64,000 bases of DNA, from contig CAINNJ010000019.1 in assembly GCA_903851195.1 (NCBI GenBank), forward strand, positions 1 to 64,000. Direction: 5' to 3'. The position numbers and the translations under genes are program-made. The DNA comes from an uncultured Acidobacteriia bacterium. Its GTDB lineage: Bacteria > Acidobacteriota > Terriglobia > Bryobacterales > Bryobacteraceae. The notes beneath the pieces are model-generated. The model had not been told where the DNA came from, did no database searches, and was given only the letters and a program-made list of their open reading frames with translations. Positions 8,909 to 17,114 of this stretch are shown here, in pieces (position 1 is the first letter of the stretch; each line of letters starts with the position of its first letter).

Positions 8909-9613
8909 ATGACGATGTCAATGCGCAGGATCGCAGCCCGGACAGCCCTGGCCCTCGTGGCGCTCTACAGCGTCGCGTTGGCCTTTATCGCAGTCGCGAT
9001 GCGCCAACCGCCGGAGCGCTTTGCCGGCGCCATGAAGTACGCAGGCCCGGTTCCCTTCCTGCTCTTCCCCTTCGAGACGCTCTGGAAATCGGCGCGCGCG
9101 GGCCGGATTCATCCCGGCGACTCCGCACCCGATTTCACCCTGCCCGTGCTGGACGGCCAAGGCAACGTCACGCTGTCGTCGTTCCGGGGCAAAAGACCCG
9201 TCGTGCTGGTCTTCGGCAGCTATACCTGACCGCCCTTTCGCCGGGAGGTTCCCGCGCTCGCCAAACTTTACGAGCAGTACAGGAATGACGTGGAATTCTT
9301 CGTCGTCTACATCACGGAGGCGCACTCCACGGACCTCTGGCAGATGGCGAGCAACGTAAAAGACGGCGTGCTCTTCGGGAATCCGACCACGGTCGCCGAG
9401 CGGGAGCAGGTCGCCGAGTCCTGCGTCCGCAAACTGCACATCCCGTTCCCGGCGCTGATCGACGGCATTGAAAACCGCGTGGAAAAGGCCTATACGGGCT
9501 GGCCGGACCGGCTTTATCTGATCGGAAAAGATGGCGTGGTCCGGTTCAAAACGGAGCCAGGACCGTTCGGCTTTTCCGCGGCGGACCTTGCCGCCGCGCT
9601 GGCGCGCCTGTAG
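8909..9613 (+). CDS. Iodothyronine-deiodinase-family selenoprotein (TGA read as Sec)
   Basis: Frame 8909-9613 is interrupted only by TGA at 9227-9229. Read as selenocysteine (Sec107), it gives 234 residues: an N-terminal membrane anchor (about 8-30), then a thioredoxin-like fold with GDSAPDFTLPVLD, FGSYT-U-PPFRR, VVYITEAHSTDLW and a PDRLYLIGKDG..GPFGF tail. FG(S)xTUPPF, YIxEAH and the RLY..GP tail are hallmarks of the deiodinase family (PF00837-like). The frame continues uninterrupted, with family motifs on both sides, and a SECIS-like hairpin follows the TGA. In bacteria these proteins probably act as membrane-anchored reductases or peroxiredoxins; the substrate is unknown. Alternatives are a nonsense mutation or a sequencing error in a Cys (TGC/TGT) version. 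Confidence 0.85.
9240..9257 (+). promoter_or_regulatory. Candidate bacterial SECIS hairpin
   Basis: A 5-bp stem CGGGA (9242-9246) / TCCCG (9250-9254) encloses the loop GGT, with two further pairs (9240-9241 with 9256-9257) if C9255 is bulged. Seventeen bases separate the TGA (9227-9229) from the loop. Bacterial SECIS elements lie within the coding sequence shortly after UGA and carry a G in the first two loop positions, as here. SelB recognition is inferred. Confidence 0.6.
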
Positions 9614-9623
9614 AATTCCGGGC

Positions 9624-9986
9624 ATGGAACAGAGCCCGGCCGAAGATCACCTGGCGCGCGTAAGGCGTCTCTGTCTGGCGCTGCCGGACACGTCGGAGAA
9701 GCTTTCGCACGGCGAGCCAACATTCTTTGTCCGCAAGAAAGTCTTCGTGATGTTCGCCAATAATCACCACAACGATGGCCATGTTGCGGTCTGGATTCCC
9801 GCTGCGCCTGGCGAGCAGGCCGCACTCATCCACCAGGCTCCGGACGTTTACTACAAGCCACCCTATGTCGGCGTGCGCGGGTGGGTCGGGATCGAACTGG
9901 CCCGGGTCGGGGACGACGAACTCGCCGCTCACATCGGCGAAGCGTGGCGGCTTACGGGAGCGCAAAAGCCACGAGCGCGTCGCTAG
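9624..9986 (+). CDS. MmcQ/YjbR-family protein
   Basis: 120 residues from the ATG ten bases after the selenoprotein stop. Family features are LALPDTSEKLSHGEPTFFV near the N-terminus, FANNHHNDGHVAVW in the middle, and YYKPPYVGVRGWVGIEL, the typical MmcQ/YjbR (DUF419) core. Members are small cytoplasmic proteins with a fold like some DNA-binding domains; their function is poorly known. The 3' end overlaps the convergent dehydrogenase gene by 35 bases. Confidence 0.8.
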   Translation: MEQSPAEDHLARVRRLCLALPDTSEKLSHGEPTFFVRKKVFVMFANNHHNDGHVAVWIPAAPGEQAALIHQAPDVYYKPPYVGVRGWVGIELARVGDDELAAHIGEAWRLTGAQKPRARR

Positions 9987-11769
9987 GCTCGTTGCCGGGA
10001 ACTTCATGGCCGCCCGCGGCGATCACGACATACTGCTTCCCGTTCGCGGCCCGGAAAGTCATCGGCGTGGCGCGGGCGGAGGCGGGCAGTTTTCCACGCC
10101 AGAGTTCTTTCCCGGTCGAGAGATCGTAGGCCTTCAGATACGGGTCGAAGGTGGCGCCCAGAAACAATAGTCCGCCTGCCGTGGCGATCGGCCCGCCCAG
10201 CGAAGGCGAGCCCCAATCCGGGTGATCGCCCACCCAGGGCACATAGCCGGTCGGAACCTCCCATTTCAGTTTGCCGGTGTTGGCGTCGATGGCCGCGAGC
10301 ATCCCGTACGGCGGGGCCGTGCACGGCGTGCCTTTCGGCGTCAGAAGAAAGACGCGCTGCATGCCGTACGGAGTGCCGCGCTGCCAGGCGGTTTCCCAAT
10401 CCGGCCGTGCTTTCTCCGCCTGATCGAGTTGCGCGCGCGGAACCAGACGAACCACGGCTGCCAGGCTGTTGTACGGAACCAACAAGGTCGCGCTCTTCGG
10501 CTCGAAGGCCAACCCGCCCCACGCCATCCCGCCGATATTGCCTGGATAGACAAGCGAACCCTGCAGACTGGGCGGCGTGAACATGCCGTCGTAGCGCAGT
10601 TTGGAAAGCGCTTCCGAACACCACTTCCGGTCTTCCTCGGTTTGTCCGCCAGGCCGGAATGTGGTTGAGCCCAGATGCGCCGGCAGCAGCGGAAACGGCT
10701 GCGTGGGCGAGGCTGCTTCGCCGGGGACATCGCTCTTGGGCACGGGACGCTCTTCCACGCCGAACAGCGGCTTGCCGGTCAGGCGATCCAGCAGAAACAG
10801 ATTGCCGGTCTTCGAGCCCACGGCCACGGCGGGCTTGCCTTGCACAGTGATAAGCGCCGGTTGCGAGGCCACGTCGTAATCCCACAGATCGTGATGCACG
10901 GTTTGGAAAGACCACACCACTTTGCCGGTTTTCGCCTGCAGCGCCACCACCGAGTTGGCGTATTGATTGTTGCCCTTCCGCTCCCCGCCAAAGTAGTCCG
11001 GACTGGCGCTGCCCGTCGGAACAAAGACCAGGCCGTTGGCTGGATCCGGCGTAATCGCGGACCACGCGTTGGCGGCGCCCGTTTTCGTGCCTGGCATGGG
11101 ATCGAAGCTCCAGAGTAGCTTGCCCGAGCGGACATCGAACGCGCGAACCTCCCCGCTCGGCATATCGGTCCGCTGGTTGTCGGCAATGGCGGACCCCACC
11201 ACAATAACGTCGCCGATGACCGCGGGCGCGGAGGTCTCTTCGTACTCCCAGGCCGCTTTGACCGGCAAGCGAAGCCCCTGTTTGAGATCGAGATGGCCGT
11301 CATTGGCGAAGTCCGGAAGGGGCTGGCCCGTGGCGGCGTCCAGCGCGAAGAGGCGCGCGTCGATGGTCGCCACAAAGACGCGCCGCTTGCCTTCGGGACT
11401 GACCCAGGTGGCAACGCCGCGATTCGCGAAATCGCCCCAGCCGGCCTGCTGATCGATGTGGGGATCGAAGGCCCACTTCTGCTTGCCGGTTTCCGGTTCG
11501 AGCGCAATCACACGGCCGAACGGAGTCGTGATGAACAGCGTGTTGTCCGCATACAGAGGCGTAGTCTCAAAAGCCGACTGCTTGCCGCGCAGGCCACCTT
11601 TCGCTCCCACATAAAGATCGCCCGTGTGAAACGTCCAGGCCACCGTGAGCCGGTCCACATTAGAGCGGTTAATCGTGTCGAGAGGAGAGTACTTCGCGCC
11701 GTCGTTAACCTGACCGGTCAGCGGGGCGCAGAACAGGGACAAAAACAAAACCGCACGCAACAGGCGCAT
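9952..11769 (-). CDS. PQQ-dependent (quinoprotein) dehydrogenase-like protein
   Basis: 605 residues from the ATG at 11769, chosen because a signal peptide (MRLLRAVLFLSLFCAPLTGQ) starts there. An eight-bladed beta-propeller is indicated by repeated tryptophan-docking units such as LEPETGKQKWAFDP, DVRSGKLLWSFDP, LQAKTGKVVWSFQTVHHD, IDANTGKLKWEVP and DLSTGKELWRGKLP. HHDLWDYD and the GGMAWGG region are typical of membrane/periplasmic glucose and alcohol quinoproteins. No C-terminal haem motif or N-terminal membrane bundle is seen, so it probably passes electrons to a separate acceptor. Substrate unknown. Confidence 0.9.
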   Translation of the reverse strand: MRLLRAVLFLSLFCAPLTGQVNDGAKYSPLDTINRSNVDRLTVAWTFHTGDLYVGAKGGLRGKQSAFETTPLYADNTLFITTPFGRVIALEPETGKQKWAFDPHIDQQAGWGDFANRGVATWVSPEGKRRVFVATIDARLFALDAATGQPLPDFANDGHLDLKQGLRLPVKAAWEYEETSAPAVIGDVIVVGSAIADNQRTDMPSGEVRAFDVRSGKLLWSFDPMPGTKTGAANAWSAITPDPANGLVFVPTGSASPDYFGGERKGNNQYANSVVALQAKTGKVVWSFQTVHHDLWDYDVASQPALITVQGKPAVAVGSKTGNLFLLDRLTGKPLFGVEERPVPKSDVPGEAASPTQPFPLLPAHLGSTTFRPGGQTEEDRKWCSEALSKLRYDGMFTPPSLQGSLVYPGNIGGMAWGGLAFEPKSATLLVPYNSLAAVVRLVPRAQLDQAEKARPDWETAWQRGTPYGMQRVFLLTPKGTPCTAPPYGMLAAIDANTGKLKWEVPTGYVPWVGDHPDWGSPSLGGPIATAGGLLFLGATFDPYLKAYDLSTGKELWRGKLPASARATPMTFRAANGKQYVVIAAGGHEVPGNEPSDALVAFALP

Positions 11770-11865
11770 AACGGGATTGTGATGCCTGGCGGAAATTTCG
11801 GCAACTCCCGCGGTTCGGGCCATGGAATCGCGTTGCGAAGACATCGCGTTTGCGACAATTCGAAC

Positions 11866-12477
11866 GTGATTCAGTATCGCAGGATAGCCGCCCTCCTCCT
11901 GGGTGTTTGGCTAGGCGCGGGAATTTTCGCCGACATCGCGGTCACCCAGAATTTTCAGACGGTCGACCGTTTTCTTTCCTCTCCGGGAAGCGTGGGCGCG
12001 TCGGTGGAACTGAACCGGATCGGGCGCGAACGCGAACGCGTCATTTTGCGGCGCAACGCCGGCGAGGAAAATAATTTCCTGTTTGAAAACTGGGAACGCG
12101 CCGAACTGCTTCTCGGGGTGGCGTTGTTCGCGACGCTGTTTTTCGGTGAGCGGCCCAACAAACCCATGCTCGGAGCGGCGGTGGCCATGTGGATCTTCGT
12201 TCTGGTGCAGCGATTTTTTCTGACGCCCGAGGTCACGGAAATAGGGCGCAAAATAGCGGACCTGCCGGGTAACGATCCGCTGGTCAATACATTCTGGATG
12301 TACCACGGGATTTATTCGGGTTCGGAAATCCTCAAGCTCCTCGTCGGATTTGGCCTCGCCCTGCGCCTGAGCGTGCGCGGCAAGCCGGACCGGGACCGCT
12401 TCGCCAGAGAGTACGAAGCACAACAGGCGCTTGCCGCTAAGAACGCGGCAAGGCTAACCCGGGAAACCCGCGCCTGA
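11866..12477 (+). CDS. Four-TM integral membrane protein, DUF4149-like
   Basis: 203 residues if started at GTG 11866, where the first membrane helix (RRIAALLLGVWLGAGIF) begins. Further hydrophobic segments are around 85-101, 106-125 and 155-172, followed by a charged, helical C-terminal tail. A GVWLGA helix at the N-terminus and this helix pattern resemble DUF4149 proteins, but the match is by eye only. The rhomboid gene starts 36 bases later on the same strand. Function unknown. Confidence 0.65.
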   Translation: MIQYRRIAALLLGVWLGAGIFADIAVTQNFQTVDRFLSSPGSVGASVELNRIGRERERVILRRNAGEENNFLFENWERAELLLGVALFATLFFGERPNKPMLGAAVAMWIFVLVQRFFLTPEVTEIGRKIADLPGNDPLVNTFWMYHGIYSGSEILKLLVGFGLALRLSVRGKPDRDRFAREYEAQQALAAKNAARLTRETRA

Positions 12478-12513
12478 ACGGCCAAACCGTGAAAGTGAAG
12501 CAACGGCGAAAAA

Positions 12514-13323
12514 ATGGATAATCGCAGAATGTGCCCGAACTGCCGGGCGTTCATCACGACGAGCGACCGTGTTTGTCCTTATTGCAATGAGCACGTGGGA
12601 CCGCGCTACGTGGAGCGCCAGCCGGATCTGAAGATCGGCGGCCTGATTCCGCAGGCGCAGTTCACCACCGTGCTCATTCTGCTCATCAATGCGGGCCTGT
12701 TCATCGCGACAGAATGGCTGTCCGGCAGCATGGGCCCGAACATCGCGCTCTGGGCTTTCGGCGGCAAGTTCGGCCCCAGCATCTGGCAGGAACACCAGTG
12801 GTGGCGGCTGGTCACGGCCGGTTTTCTCCACGGGGGCATGATGCACATCCTGATGAACAGCTGGGCGCTGTTTCAGCTCGGCGCGCAGGTGGAAGAACTT
12901 TTCGGCACGGCGCGCTATCTGGCGATCTATTTCTGCAGCACGGTGGGCGGCTTTTACCTGAGCGCGAAGATGAACCCGGGTCTGTCCATCGGCTCTTCGG
13001 CCGGGATCGCCGGTCTGATCGGGGCGATGATCGCGTTTGGCGTGATTAATCGTTCCACCGTGGGACGGATGATTCGGAATTTCTACCTGCAGTCGGTCGT
13101 CTACATGATCGCGATCGGACTTCTGCCCGGCATCGATAACTGGGCGCATCTGGGTGGTATTACAGCAGGTTTTGTGGTGGCCTACCTCGCGGGCACGCCC
13201 ATCCATTCCACAAGGCCGAAGGAGGCGATGTGGAGAGTGCTCGCCACCGCGTGCGTACTGGTAACGGCGTTCTGCTTTTTCATGGTTTACACGCACTATC
13301 CGTCGCCGGATCAGTTAAGATAG
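12514..13323 (+). CDS. Rhomboid-family intramembrane serine protease with N-terminal zinc ribbon
   Basis: 269 residues. An N-terminal zinc ribbon (CPNC at 7-10, CPYC at 21-24) is followed by a six- to seven-helix rhomboid core. Rhomboid signatures are FLHGGMMHILMNSWAL (HxxxxHxxxN), GSSAGIAG with predicted catalytic Ser162, and NWAHLGG with His212. The residue after the serine is Ala instead of the usual Gly of GxSG, a mild deviation. It would cleave membrane-protein substrates within the bilayer. The zinc ribbon is probably cytoplasmic. Confidence 0.9.
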   Translation: MDNRRMCPNCRAFITTSDRVCPYCNEHVGPRYVERQPDLKIGGLIPQAQFTTVLILLINAGLFIATEWLSGSMGPNIALWAFGGKFGPSIWQEHQWWRLVTAGFLHGGMMHILMNSWALFQLGAQVEELFGTARYLAIYFCSTVGGFYLSAKMNPGLSIGSSAGIAGLIGAMIAFGVINRSTVGRMIRNFYLQSVVYMIAIGLLPGIDNWAHLGGITAGFVVAYLAGTPIHSTRPKEAMWRVLATACVLVTAFCFFMVYTHYPSPDQLR

Positions 13324-13330
13324 TTCACAC

Positions 13331-13519
13331 ATGCGCTTTATCGTCCTGGCACTCGCTTTCGGTCTCGCCCTCGCGCCCCTCGCTTCAACGATGGAGGCAA
13401 AGACGGCGGCGAAGACGAAGAGGAACGTCCCCCACGCCGTAAAGGCAAAGCGGAGCAAGACTCCCAAAGCGCGGAAAGCCAAACGCACGGCGAAGCGCAG
13501 CCGCAACACGGCAAACTAA
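13331..13519 (+). CDS. Small, Lys/Arg-rich putative secreted protein
   Basis: 62 residues. A good signal-peptide-like start (MRFIVLALAFGLALAPLAST) is followed by an extremely basic tail rich in KAKR/AKRT units. It lies eight bases after the rhomboid gene. No domain is recognised. The basic tail could bind nucleic acid or cell-wall polymers, but low-complexity composition also makes a chance ORF possible. No strong ribosome binding site is visible. Confidence 0.45.
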   Translation: MRFIVLALAFGLALAPLASTMEAKTAAKTKRNVPHAVKAKRSKTPKARKAKRTAKRSRNTAN

Positions 13520-13553
13520 TCCGCTCGCCGGGTCTTCCGCGCACGCGGCAAGA

Positions 13554-13588
13554 CTCTCTAAAGCCCTTGCGCTCTCTAAAGCCCTTGC
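13554..13588. repeat. Two-copy 18-bp tandem repeat
   Basis: ctctctaaagcccttgcg at 13554-13571 is followed directly by ctctctaaagcccttgca; 17 of 18 bases are identical. It lies in the short intergenic stretch before the GGDEF-EAL gene. It could be a replication-slippage product or a doubled regulator site. Confidence 0.85.
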
Positions 13589-13619
13589 AAGGATTGGCCG
13601 ATAGACCCCGCAGGGTCAC

Positions 13620-16600
13620 TTGCGGCGCAGTCTCTCCAGTTTCGTCCGATTCCAGCGGAATCCCGGTTTCCAGTCCCTGCTGCTCTGGCGCTTGCTGGCG
13701 CTGACACTGACTTCTGTCGCGACGGTCTCGTTCTTCGGGGCGAGATTTTTCGGGGAACGGTTGCGTGAGAGCGACGCCCGGCAACTTCGGGACGCGGCCT
13801 TGCGGGTTCGCGCCAGTCTGAGCGACTACATGGATCTGCACCTGAGCGCGGTACTCGCCCTCAGCGAGTCTCTTTCCCCCGCTGGCCGGCCCGAAGCCAT
13901 GTCTCCAACTGTGGCAGTTGCCTGCCGCGGACTCGAAAAGGCCGAGAAGATTTATCCTGGTTTTCTCACCATGCTGGTGGCGGACGCTCGGGGTCGCATT
14001 ATCTGCGCCATCCGCCGGGGTGAAGCCGGGTTCGCCGGGTCCGGAGCGTCCGTCGGCGACCGGGAATACTTCCGGATCCCGCGCACTACGGGGCGCACCT
14101 TTGTCTCCGGAGTTTTTCTCGGCCGAAACCTTGGTCATGACGCGATCGTGGCGCTGAGTGCGCCTGTCCGGAACGGCGCCGGGGGTGTAATCGGCGTGGT
14201 GGAAGGCTCAATCGATATCCGGCGCTTGCCGCTGGAGGTGGATGGAGCTATCGGAAAGCCGGTCGTTCTGGTTCAGGATGGCACGGGCGCAGTCGTTTAC
14301 TCCACCCATCCCGAAGCGCATGCCGCTTTGGAAAAATGGACGCCTTTGCAAGGGGAGAGCGGAGGAGGGTGGTTTCCCGCGGAATCGAGACGTTCCGCGC
14401 CAACGAAACCTGGGCAGCCCTACGATCTCGTTGAGCGCAGCCATGGCGCGGCATCCGATAAAACCGTACGCATGACGGCCGTGCGTTTCCCGCTGCGGGT
14501 CCCGAACTGGCAGGTGACCGCCATGCTCCCGGCCGACGTGATCGCGGGGGATGTCCGGCAGTTTTATTGGACCGTCGGAGGCTGGCTTACCCTGGTTTTG
14601 ATCGTGGCCTGGTTCATGGCGTGGCTGATGGCTCGGCGGGTGGCCCAACCGGTGCAGTTCATCGCCGCGGCCATGCGGGCTTTCCGGTTCGACTCCCCGG
14701 CGATTGCCCCGCTGCCGGCAAGTTCCGCGGGCCGGGAGATAGCCCAGATCCAGAGCGAGTTCTTCCGGCTGGCGCGCCGCCTGAAAGAGTCGTGGCTGGA
14801 ACTTCGGGCGGCGCTGCGCGAGCGCGACGACAAAAACCGCCAACTGCAGCAGTTACTGGCGGAACTGGACCGGAAGGTGGCGGAGCGAACGGCCCAACTG
14901 GCATCGAGCGAAACCCGTTATCGGCAGGTGGTCGAACACGCCGGGGACATCATCTACCGATGCGATCTCAGAGGTCGCGTGACTTTCCATAACGCGGCTT
15001 TCGCGTTGTTATTCGGCGACGACCCGAGCGTTAGTCACAACGGCAAAAGGGTGCAGGATCTGTTGCATCCGGGCGATAAGGAAAAATGTATGGCGGCCGC
15101 GCGGCGTCAGGTCAAAAAGCTGATTCCGGCAATCTACCTCGAGGTCGCGATTCGCACGGCCTGGGGCTCCTGCCGCTGGCTGGGCCAGAGCACGCAACTT
15201 CTGCTGGAGAACGGCAAACCGGTCGGATTCCAGGCAATCTCTCGCGATATTACCGAACAGAAAGCGGCGCAGCAGGCGCTTCGCATCGCCGAGGAACGCT
15301 ATGCGCTCGCCGTGCGCGGCAGCAATGACGGAATCTGGGACTGGGATCTGGCAAAAGGGACCGTGTATTACTCGCCCCGCTGGAAGCAGATTATCGGATT
15401 GACCGAAGACGTGGACTGCCGGAATCTCGACGCCTGGCTATCGCGGGTTCATCCCGACGATGCGGCGTCGCTCAAAAAGGAACTCGATGCCTACGCGGCA
15501 ACCGGAACCGGTTTGTTCGAAAACGAGCACCGGATCCGCCATACCGACGGCACGTGGCGGTGGGTCTCGACCTGTGGCGCCGCGGTGCGAAACCCGGACC
15601 GCCGGGCACTGCGCATCGCGGGTTCCCAGACCGATATCACGCCCGGAAAACTGGCCGATCCGCTGAGCGGTCTGCCCAACCGCCTCGCCGTGCTCGACCG
15701 GCTGGAGAGACTCTTTGAACGCTACCAGGAAAAGCCCGGCCGCGACTTCGCGCTGCTTTTTCTGGATCTGGACCGTTTCAAGCTGGTGAACGACAGTCTG
15801 GGGCATCAGGTTGGTGACGAACTGTTGCTCGGAGTATCCCGGCGCATTTCCGTCGCCGTGCGGGCCAGCGCCGCCGGGAACAGTTGCGTGGGGAGACTGG
15901 GCGGCGACGAGTTCGTGGTGCTGCTCGACGATCTGCCGGAGCCCGAAACCGCCCGGCAGGTCGCAACGGCTATTTTAAGGGAAATGGAAGCGCCGTTTCA
16001 TCTCGCCGGCACGTTCGTGTTCGCCAGCGCCAGTATTGGCATTGCCTATGGGAGCGGCCCCGGCTCCAACGCGGAAGACGCTCTGCAGAACGCGGACGCG
16101 GCCATGTACCACGCCAAATCGGCGGGTCGAGGGCAGTTTGCCGTTTTCGACGGGAGCATGCACGCGCGATCCATCGAGAGACTCCGGCTCGAGACCGATT
16201 TGCGGAACGCCCTTGAGCGGCAGGAATTCCTGCTTTACTACCAGCCGCAGGTCTGCCTGCGCACCGGCAGGCTGACCGGTTTCGAGGCCCTCCTGCGCTG
16301 GCAGCGGAACGGCCGGCTGGTTGGACCTTCCGAGTTCGTGCCGGTGGCGGAAGAAACCGGGCTGGTGATCCTTCTGGGGCGCTGGGTGCTGGAGCAGGCC
16401 TGCCGACAGATGGCGGAGTGGCGAACTGACTTCGCGCTGCACCAGGGGAATTTCGATACCGTCACGATCAGTGTGAACCTCTCCTGCCGGCAGTTCTCCG
16501 ATCCCGAATTGACCAGTCTGATTCGGGAAGTGCTTTCCCGGACCCGGCTCCCCTCCCGCGCTTTGCGGCTGGAAGTGACCGAAACGATCCTGGCGGACGA

Positions 16601-17084
16601 TCCCGCGTCGGCCCACCTGATTCTGAATGAACTGGCCCAAATGGGAGTCGGCCTCGAAATTGACGACTTCGGCACCGGTTATTCCTCGCTCAGCCAGTTG
16701 CACCGTCTGCCTTTCGACACCCTGAAAGTGGACCGCAGTTTCGTCCAGGCAATGGACAAAGCGAGCGAAGGCCGAAAGATCATCGACTCCATCGCCAGTC
16801 TGGCCGGGAGTCTCGGCATCAGCGTGGTCGCGGAGGGGATTGAGACGCCGGAGCATTGGACGCAACTGGAAAGCATGGGATGCCATGTCGGCCAGGGTTA
16901 CTTTTTTGGGGTGCCGTCCGACGCCGAAGAGACCGCCAAAACGATTCGGCTGCGCTGCCGCCAAACCTGGGAGAAGCCGGACGGGTCCCTTCGTTTCGCG
17001 AACGATCTGCAGGCGATTGGCATGGCGGCCGCCCTCGGCGAGAAGATGGCGGAGCCGCGGGGCATGCCCCTTCAGCCGGGCTGA
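13620..17084 (+). CDS. Membrane-bound Cache-HAMP-PAS-PAS-GGDEF-EAL cyclic-di-GMP enzyme
   Basis: 1154 residues from a TTG start, needed to include the first membrane helix (about 21-45). An extracytoplasmic Cache-like sensor (about 50-315) is followed by a second helix (about 320-340), HAMP, a coiled coil, two PAS domains (about 430-550 and 556-675), GGDEF (motif intact as GGDEF near 761-765) and EAL (FEALLRW near 888, DDFGTGYSS near 1016). Both catalytic motifs look intact, so it may make and degrade c-di-GMP; such tandem proteins often have one dominant activity. The ligand is unknown. No clear ribosome binding site precedes the TTG. Confidence 0.93.
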   Translation: MRRSLSSFVRFQRNPGFQSLLLWRLLALTLTSVATVSFFGARFFGERLRESDARQLRDAALRVRASLSDYMDLHLSAVLALSESLSPAGRPEAMSPTVAVACRGLEKAEKIYPGFLTMLVADARGRIICAIRRGEAGFAGSGASVGDREYFRIPRTTGRTFVSGVFLGRNLGHDAIVALSAPVRNGAGGVIGVVEGSIDIRRLPLEVDGAIGKPVVLVQDGTGAVVYSTHPEAHAALEKWTPLQGESGGGWFPAESRRSAPTKPGQPYDLVERSHGAASDKTVRMTAVRFPLRVPNWQVTAMLPADVIAGDVRQFYWTVGGWLTLVLIVAWFMAWLMARRVAQPVQFIAAAMRAFRFDSPAIAPLPASSAGREIAQIQSEFFRLARRLKESWLELRAALRERDDKNRQLQQLLAELDRKVAERTAQLASSETRYRQVVEHAGDIIYRCDLRGRVTFHNAAFALLFGDDPSVSHNGKRVQDLLHPGDKEKCMAAARRQVKKLIPAIYLEVAIRTAWGSCRWLGQSTQLLLENGKPVGFQAISRDITEQKAAQQALRIAEERYALAVRGSNDGIWDWDLAKGTVYYSPRWKQIIGLTEDVDCRNLDAWLSRVHPDDAASLKKELDAYAATGTGLFENEHRIRHTDGTWRWVSTCGAAVRNPDRRALRIAGSQTDITPGKLADPLSGLPNRLAVLDRLERLFERYQEKPGRDFALLFLDLDRFKLVNDSLGHQVGDELLLGVSRRISVAVRASAAGNSCVGRLGGDEFVVLLDDLPEPETARQVATAILREMEAPFHLAGTFVFASASIGIAYGSGPGSNAEDALQNADAAMYHAKSAGRGQFAVFDGSMHARSIERLRLETDLRNALERQEFLLYYQPQVCLRTGRLTGFEALLRWQRNGRLVGPSEFVPVAEETGLVILLGRWVLEQACRQMAEWRTDFALHQGNFDTVTISVNLSCRQFSDPELTSLIREVLSRTRLPSRALRLEVTETILADDPASAHLILNELAQMGVGLEIDDFGTGYSSLSQLHRLPFDTLKVDRSFVQAMDKASEGRKIIDSIASLAGSLGISVVAEGIETPEHWTQLESMGCHVGQGYFFGVPSDAEETAKTIRLRCRQTWEKPDGSLRFANDLQAIGMAAALGEKMAEPRGMPLQPG

Positions 17085-17114
17085 CCCTGGTCCACCTGGT
17101 AAGTTGGAATCAGA

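Noticed and set aside
9227-9229. Reading the TGA as a true stop, giving two genes or a pseudogene
   Set aside because: The downstream half lacks its own good start and carries the rest of the same deiodinase fold in frame. The TGA sits exactly at the catalytic Cys/Sec position and is followed by a SECIS-like hairpin.
11293-11865. N-terminal extension of the DUF4149-like gene
   Set aside because: It overlaps the opposite-strand PQQ dehydrogenase and is non-protein-like; the first membrane helix begins right after GTG 11866.
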